64,000 nucleotides of DNA from OMII01 sp947467385. Lineage in GTDB: Bacteria; Bdellovibrionota_C; UBA2361; OMII01. The position numbers and the translations under genes were made by a program. The notes under the pieces were generated by a model, which was not told the origin of the DNA, did not search any database, and was given only the letters and a program-made list of their open reading frames with translations. The DNA is taken from NCBI GenBank assembly GCA_044360075.1, contig JBIKLA010000002.1, forward strand, positions 153,686-217,685, written 5' to 3'. Positions 60,071 to 64,000 of the stretch are shown piece after piece. Every line of letters begins with the position of its first letter. The stretch's first letter is position 1.

Positions 60071-60817
60071 ATGAAAGCCCCATTCCTGCCTCGACTCGTA
60101 AGTGTATCCCTTCTCTACCTATTTCTTGTCGCTCCTGTATCAGCGCAGTCGCAGGTAGGCAGCGCCGAAAACCCTCGGGACTGCAAGGGTGTGGACTTCG
60201 GTTCTAATATCAAGGACAACGTCGGCGGCTGCTGCCTTTCAGGTGAGATGCAGTGCCAACGCTGCGGCTACCAGAAGAGCGAATGTGAGCAGCAGTTTGG
60301 CTGCTTCACGAGCGTCCGAAATCTTGGCTGCGGATGTGGCAATTCGGCCCCGGTGTGCGGCAAGTGCGGATACACCATGACAGAGTGCCAGCGACTCCTG
60401 GGTTGTGGAACGACTGCAACTAATAAGGGCTGCGGCTGCGGCCAACCTGCTCCGGGACCATGCGGATGCACTGCCTGCCCGCCTCAAGAGCCGCCAAAGC
60501 AGGTGCTCTGCAATCATGCCCCTGTCCACCTCTACCGCCGCTGGGAGATCAGCCTTCACTTCGGGACCGGCAACAATGACTCCAACGGTGTTCTCAACGA
60601 TCCGGCGCTGTACAACGATATTTGTCAAAGTGTACTGGGCGCGGCATCAAAATTCGCGGTCGTCCCGTACGAAATTCACACTAGTACCTTCTCGTCTCCC
60701 GGCAACAACTCTATTTGCGCCTACAAGCCTTATTCATCGACCGAGAAGCACTGCGTGAACGCCAAGGGTGTTGGCAATCCGGCTCATATCGCACAGATAA
60801 AGTGCCGCTGCGCTTAA
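60071..60817 (+). CDS. Secreted Cys-rich protein sharing the module of the Hint protein, different tail
   Basis: 248 residues with a signal peptide (SVSLLYLFLVAPVSA). Residues 25-140 align with residues 33-142 of the protein at 56715: SAENPRDCKGVDFG, LGCGCGNSAPVCGKCGY, TECQRLLGCGTTATNKGCGC. The third Cys unit, the region leading to the Hint domain and the Hint domain itself are missing; in their place is a tail of about 105 residues with VLCNHAPVHLYRRWEIS, YNDICQSVLG and CAYKPYSSTEKHC. Over 129 bp the DNA of the shared module differs at 3 positions, so an exchange was recent. Confidence 0.75.
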   Translation: MKAPFLPRLVSVSLLYLFLVAPVSAQSQVGSAENPRDCKGVDFGSNIKDNVGGCCLSGEMQCQRCGYQKSECEQQFGCFTSVRNLGCGCGNSAPVCGKCGYTMTECQRLLGCGTTATNKGCGCGQPAPGPCGCTACPPQEPPKQVLCNHAPVHLYRRWEISLHFGTGNNDSNGVLNDPALYNDICQSVLGAASKFAVVPYEIHTSTFSSPGNNSICAYKPYSSTEKHCVNAKGVGNPAHIAQIKCRCA

Positions 60818-60881
60818 CGCGATTGGATCGGCCGCTCCATGACTCATTCAGAAGCCCCTCCGGGGAATCGGCCCCTCTGGC

Positions 60882-61775
60882 CTACACCGCTGTCTTCCAG
60901 TACTTCTGTCGGACGTGAAGCGTCAGCATTACGATGACAGTGAAGGCAAAGGCGTTTATCGCCACGATGTGGTTCATGGGGCGCTCCATGGTGAGCGACA
61001 GGCGCAGAAGCACAGTTGAGATGATGAAGCTTGCGTTGCGGAAGACCGTGTAGAACGACGAGTCGTGCAGGAACGAGATGATAAGCAGCAGCACGTCGGC
61101 GTAAATCATTACGCTAAAGAAGTCGACGTAGAAGAAGGCGTTTGGATCTGGAAATTCAGTGCGATTAAGAAGCGCGGGAACGGCGTCGGAGGCCCACATG
61201 GCGAAGCTCAACACGCTTGTCGCAAGGAGCACAAGGATCAGGCACACCGACATGGATTTCTTAAGGTTGATAAACCGCTGGAGCGGCTGCTGCCCATCCG
61301 GCTCCCGGTGCCGCGAATGGAGCCGTTGAAAGAGCACCGTCAGCGCAAACATGACGAGCGAGGCCAAGAGATCATACCCCAGCGACAGCACCTCTGGGTC
61401 ATTCATATGAATCGGGCTCTCCATCTGGACGCTTGCTATGTCGTGGAAGAAGCTTCGCAGCGTAATGAGGGTAATAATCTCAAACTGCTTGCCGATAAAC
61501 TCAGTCATCGACTCGGGTAGGATGATAACCAGGAGGAACACTTCGTACACAAGGATGAAACTAAATGGGGTATAAATCGCCTTGAGGTAATTGAAGCTGT
61601 GCCCGCGATGAAGTGCCGGGACGTGGTTAAGCAAAAACAAGAGCGCGAGGTGGCAGACAAAAAACACCACGGCGAGGCGAATTATAAGCACCTCAAACAT
61701 GCGGATGTTTTTGGGAGTAACGTAGCGCTCAAAAAGCTGTGCGAGGTGATGCGCGCCTGATTCGATGACTGTCAT
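60882..61775 (-). CDS. Integral membrane protein, uncharacterised
   Basis: 297 residues from the ATG at 61775, chosen for the GGAGAAG site; a GTG at 61805 is an alternative. About seven transmembrane helices are visible (EVLIIRLAVVFFVCHLALLF; SFILVYEVFLLVIILPESM; SVCLILVLLATSVLSFAMWA; IVAINAFAFTVIVMLTLHV). A polar central loop contains SFFHDIASVQMESPIHMND. No family recognised. It is convergent to the Cys-rich gene. Confidence 0.65.
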   Translation of the reverse strand: MTVIESGAHHLAQLFERYVTPKNIRMFEVLIIRLAVVFFVCHLALLFLLNHVPALHRGHSFNYLKAIYTPFSFILVYEVFLLVIILPESMTEFIGKQFEIITLITLRSFFHDIASVQMESPIHMNDPEVLSLGYDLLASLVMFALTVLFQRLHSRHREPDGQQPLQRFINLKKSMSVCLILVLLATSVLSFAMWASDAVPALLNRTEFPDPNAFFYVDFFSVMIYADVLLLIISFLHDSSFYTVFRNASFIISTVLLRLSLTMERPMNHIVAINAFAFTVIVMLTLHVRQKYWKTAV

Positions 61776-61893
61776 GGATTCTTCTCCGGGGGTGTAGTTG
61801 CTCACCGAGTGGCCGTATCGGCACGACGATGCCCATGGCAGGTTCGCACGACTGATGAAATACGGCAGCTATTTAATCGGCTGACCGGGCAGG

Positions 61894-61930
61894 TTTTGGG
61901 GCCTCAAGGGCGCCTTTTTCGGCCCCAAAA
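61894..61930. repeat. Perfect 10-bp inverted repeat with inner palindrome
   Basis: TTTTGGGGCC (61894-61903) and GGCCCCAAAA (61921-61930) are exact reverse complements, and the loop itself contains AAGGGCGCCTTT. There is no T-run beyond the stem. It lies between the membrane-protein start and the uridine-kinase-like stop and could be a terminator-like or regulatory hairpin. Confidence 0.6.
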
Positions 61931-62037
61931 CGCCCGCGCTGAGTCTCTAACGCAACTTATTTCAGATATTTAGCTATGTGGTTGCTCCGCTGCTAGCGCC
62001 GAGCCTGGGGCAACCGGAATGCGCGGCCGGCCATGGC

Positions 62038-62679
62038 TCAACCTGATGATGCGCAGCCTAGGCGCTCGACCCTAAACGCCCGTCCCTTATTTCGGACCAC
62101 CATATCTGCCCGCTTCTGCGGCCGCTCAGACTCGATGTAGCGACTCTCATTGGGGATGTACACATGCTCCCACACCGTACGATCACGCTCTCCCCCATCG
62201 CGCGCCAGGGCATCCGCCAGCGCCTCTGCCACATCGCGCTCCACCCAGATGGAGAAGTCGTAGTGCTCGCGTAATTCCGGACGAAGGGCATAGCACCCCT
62301 CTACAATCACCGTTCCGCCCGGCACGGCCTCAAGGAGCCTCTCGGGATCCCCGCACTGCACCGCCCACCAGGGGGTCTGCCTGTACAGGGCAGGCTCTCC
62401 ACGCTGAAGGGGGACGATCGCCTCGTCAAGCACACGGCGCACGCTTATTGCAGTTTGTGTACCAAGAGCATGAAAGGGGCTTTCGTCAGCGCGGCAGGGG
62501 AACGAATCAAGCTGAATAATCCCGCAGCCCGAGATCTCCGCCGCCAACATATGCGCGAGGGTGCTCTTGCCAGAACCGCCGCGGCCATCGAGGGCGACCA
62601 GCTTCGTCCTGTTCCTCGCCTTCACCTCGTTGATCGCCTTAACAATTTCGCTAAGCAGATCACTATCTCCTTCGGCCAT
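62038..62679 (-). CDS. Uridine-kinase-like P-loop phosphotransferase
   Basis: 213 residues. The Walker A motif is VALDGRGGSGKSTLAHML (GRGGSGKS). Other uridine-kinase-family features are IIQLDSFPCRADE, VIVEGCYALRPELREHYDFS (Walker B-like, then the substrate region) and SIWVERDVAEALADALARDG. Such proteins phosphorylate small substrates, and many distant members are not nucleoside kinases. The substrate is not predictable. It is on the same strand as, and downstream of, the rRNA genes but after their terminator. Confidence 0.75.
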   Translation of the reverse strand: MAEGDSDLLSEIVKAINEVKARNRTKLVALDGRGGSGKSTLAHMLAAEISGCGIIQLDSFPCRADESPFHALGTQTAISVRRVLDEAIVPLQRGEPALYRQTPWWAVQCGDPERLLEAVPGGTVIVEGCYALRPELREHYDFSIWVERDVAEALADALARDGGERDRTVWEHVYIPNESRYIESERPQKRADMVVRNKGRAFRVERLGCASSG

Positions 62680-62851
62680 AACAACCTATCAGATCCCAGC
62701 CCTAAGGATATTAACACCCCGCGCCGCGTGCCCGCTAACTCTCATAGCGGTGGCCGGACATATGGGCGATTATTGCTCCACCGCGCAGCCCACGACCGGT
62801 AGCGGCGGACATTCGGTCGATCAACATGCCCCCTTGCGGCAGCTAATAAGC

Positions 62852-62890
62852 AAAAAAAAAGCCCACCAAAGCCTTTCGGCAATGGTGGGC
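62852..62890 (-). terminator. Terminator of the rRNA operon
   Basis: Read on the - strand, GCCCACCATTGCC and GGCTTTGGTGGGC form a stem around GAAA, followed by nine T. It lies directly after 5S rRNA. Confidence 0.93.
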
Positions 62891-62895
62891 ATAAA

Positions 62896-63005
62896 TCTGG
62901 CAACGACCTACTTTCCCGGGAGATCCCAGTATCATCGGCCTTTGAGAGCTTAACTACCGTGTTCGGGATGGGAACGGGTGTGACCTCTCAGGTAGAGTTA
63001 CCAGA
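62896..63005 (-). rRNA. rrf: 5S ribosomal RNA
   Basis: The reverse complement reads TCTGGTAACTCTACCTGAGA at the 5' end and AAGTAGGTCGTTGCCAGA at the 3' end, whose termini pair. The conserved core CCCATCCCGAACACGG is present. The gene follows 23S on the - strand after a spacer of about 196 bp and is closed by a strong terminator. Confidence 0.95.
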
Positions 63006-63201
63006 AAATCGGCGGCCCCCTCGGGGACAGCCTGTTTTCTGGCTTCACTCATATGATGAGCGAAGTGAGTGTAATAACCAATTTCATCGCTGCAAACAAT
63101 GCAGCCTGAATCATGATTCTCGAGCACAACCGTGCTTTATCGCACTTGCTTTCGGCATTTACGTCTTCAAACTTCGAAGACTGCCTAAAGCCTTAAGAAA
63201 A
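63006..63201. other. 23S-5S spacer
   Basis: About 196 bp between the rRNA genes. No tRNA was recognised in it. Confidence 0.6.

Positions 63202-64000
<799 letters not shown>

Noticed and set aside
59641..60207. 188-codon frame leading into the second Cys-rich gene
   Set aside because: Overlaps the signal peptide of the real gene in another frame and has no coding features.

Overview
The window comes from a GC-rich diderm (Gram-negative) bacterium. This is supported by kdsB, an O-antigen ligase-like protein, many lipoprotein signal peptides, an Lpp-like lipoprotein with two L,D-transpeptidases, and LolA/MMPL export genes. The phylum cannot be fixed by eye; the partial 23S gene at the right edge is the best handle. 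Islands around 14.3-16.6 kb, 45.1-45.6 kb and 52.7-55.8 kb are visibly richer in AT.

Layout. (1) 1-13.0 kb: an aryl-polyene (APE)-type lipid/pigment locus in two convergent operons. The + operon holds an acyltransferase remnant cut by the window edge, an FAD oxidoreductase, an AMP ligase, a halogenase-like flavoprotein, a membrane+LolA fusion, an MMPL exporter and a small lipoprotein. The - operon holds a ketosynthase-like protein lacking the active-site Cys, a PlsC-like acyltransferase, two ACPs, a FabZ-like dehydratase and a GT2+acyltransferase fusion. (2) 13.2-18.1 kb: a decay zone with a broken class III cyclase, a truncated ZorA/MotA-like gene, short palindromic repeats, and a degenerate second copy of part of the APE locus beside a paralogue of its lipoprotein. 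(3) 18.2-30.2 kb: kdsB, a cupin, an ilvA-like gene, an octotricopeptide/RAP-domain protein (a family best known from eukaryotic organelles), the lutABC lactate-oxidation operon, twin TRL-like lipoproteins and a potassium-channel-like protein. (4) 30.2-43 kb: a DUF1003 protein, a subtilase with a DUF1554-like tail, a carbonic anhydrase-ArsR-bestrophin operon, and an L,D-transpeptidase/Lpp cell-envelope group. (5) 43-52.5 kb: secreted proteins, an O-antigen ligase-like protein, and a bufferin-type RiPP operon (Cys-rich precursor, MNIO/DUF692 enzyme, DUF2063 partner, DoxX). (6) 52.7-55.8 kb: a KaiC-like ATPase translationally coupled to a hybrid histidine kinase. (7) 56.7-60.8 kb: a run of four secreted genes, three of them Cys-rich. 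One carries a C-terminal Hint domain with a Hedgehog-like Gly-Cys-Phe junction; another shares its Cys-rich module, nearly identical in DNA over 129 bp, but carries a different tail. This is my best candidate for an undescribed system. (8) 60.9-64 kb: a membrane protein, a uridine-kinase-like gene, then 5S and the 3' part of 23S rRNA on the - strand with a clear terminator.

Starts were chosen by hand from ribosome-binding sites, overlaps and signal peptides. Family names are from recognition of motifs, not from a search.
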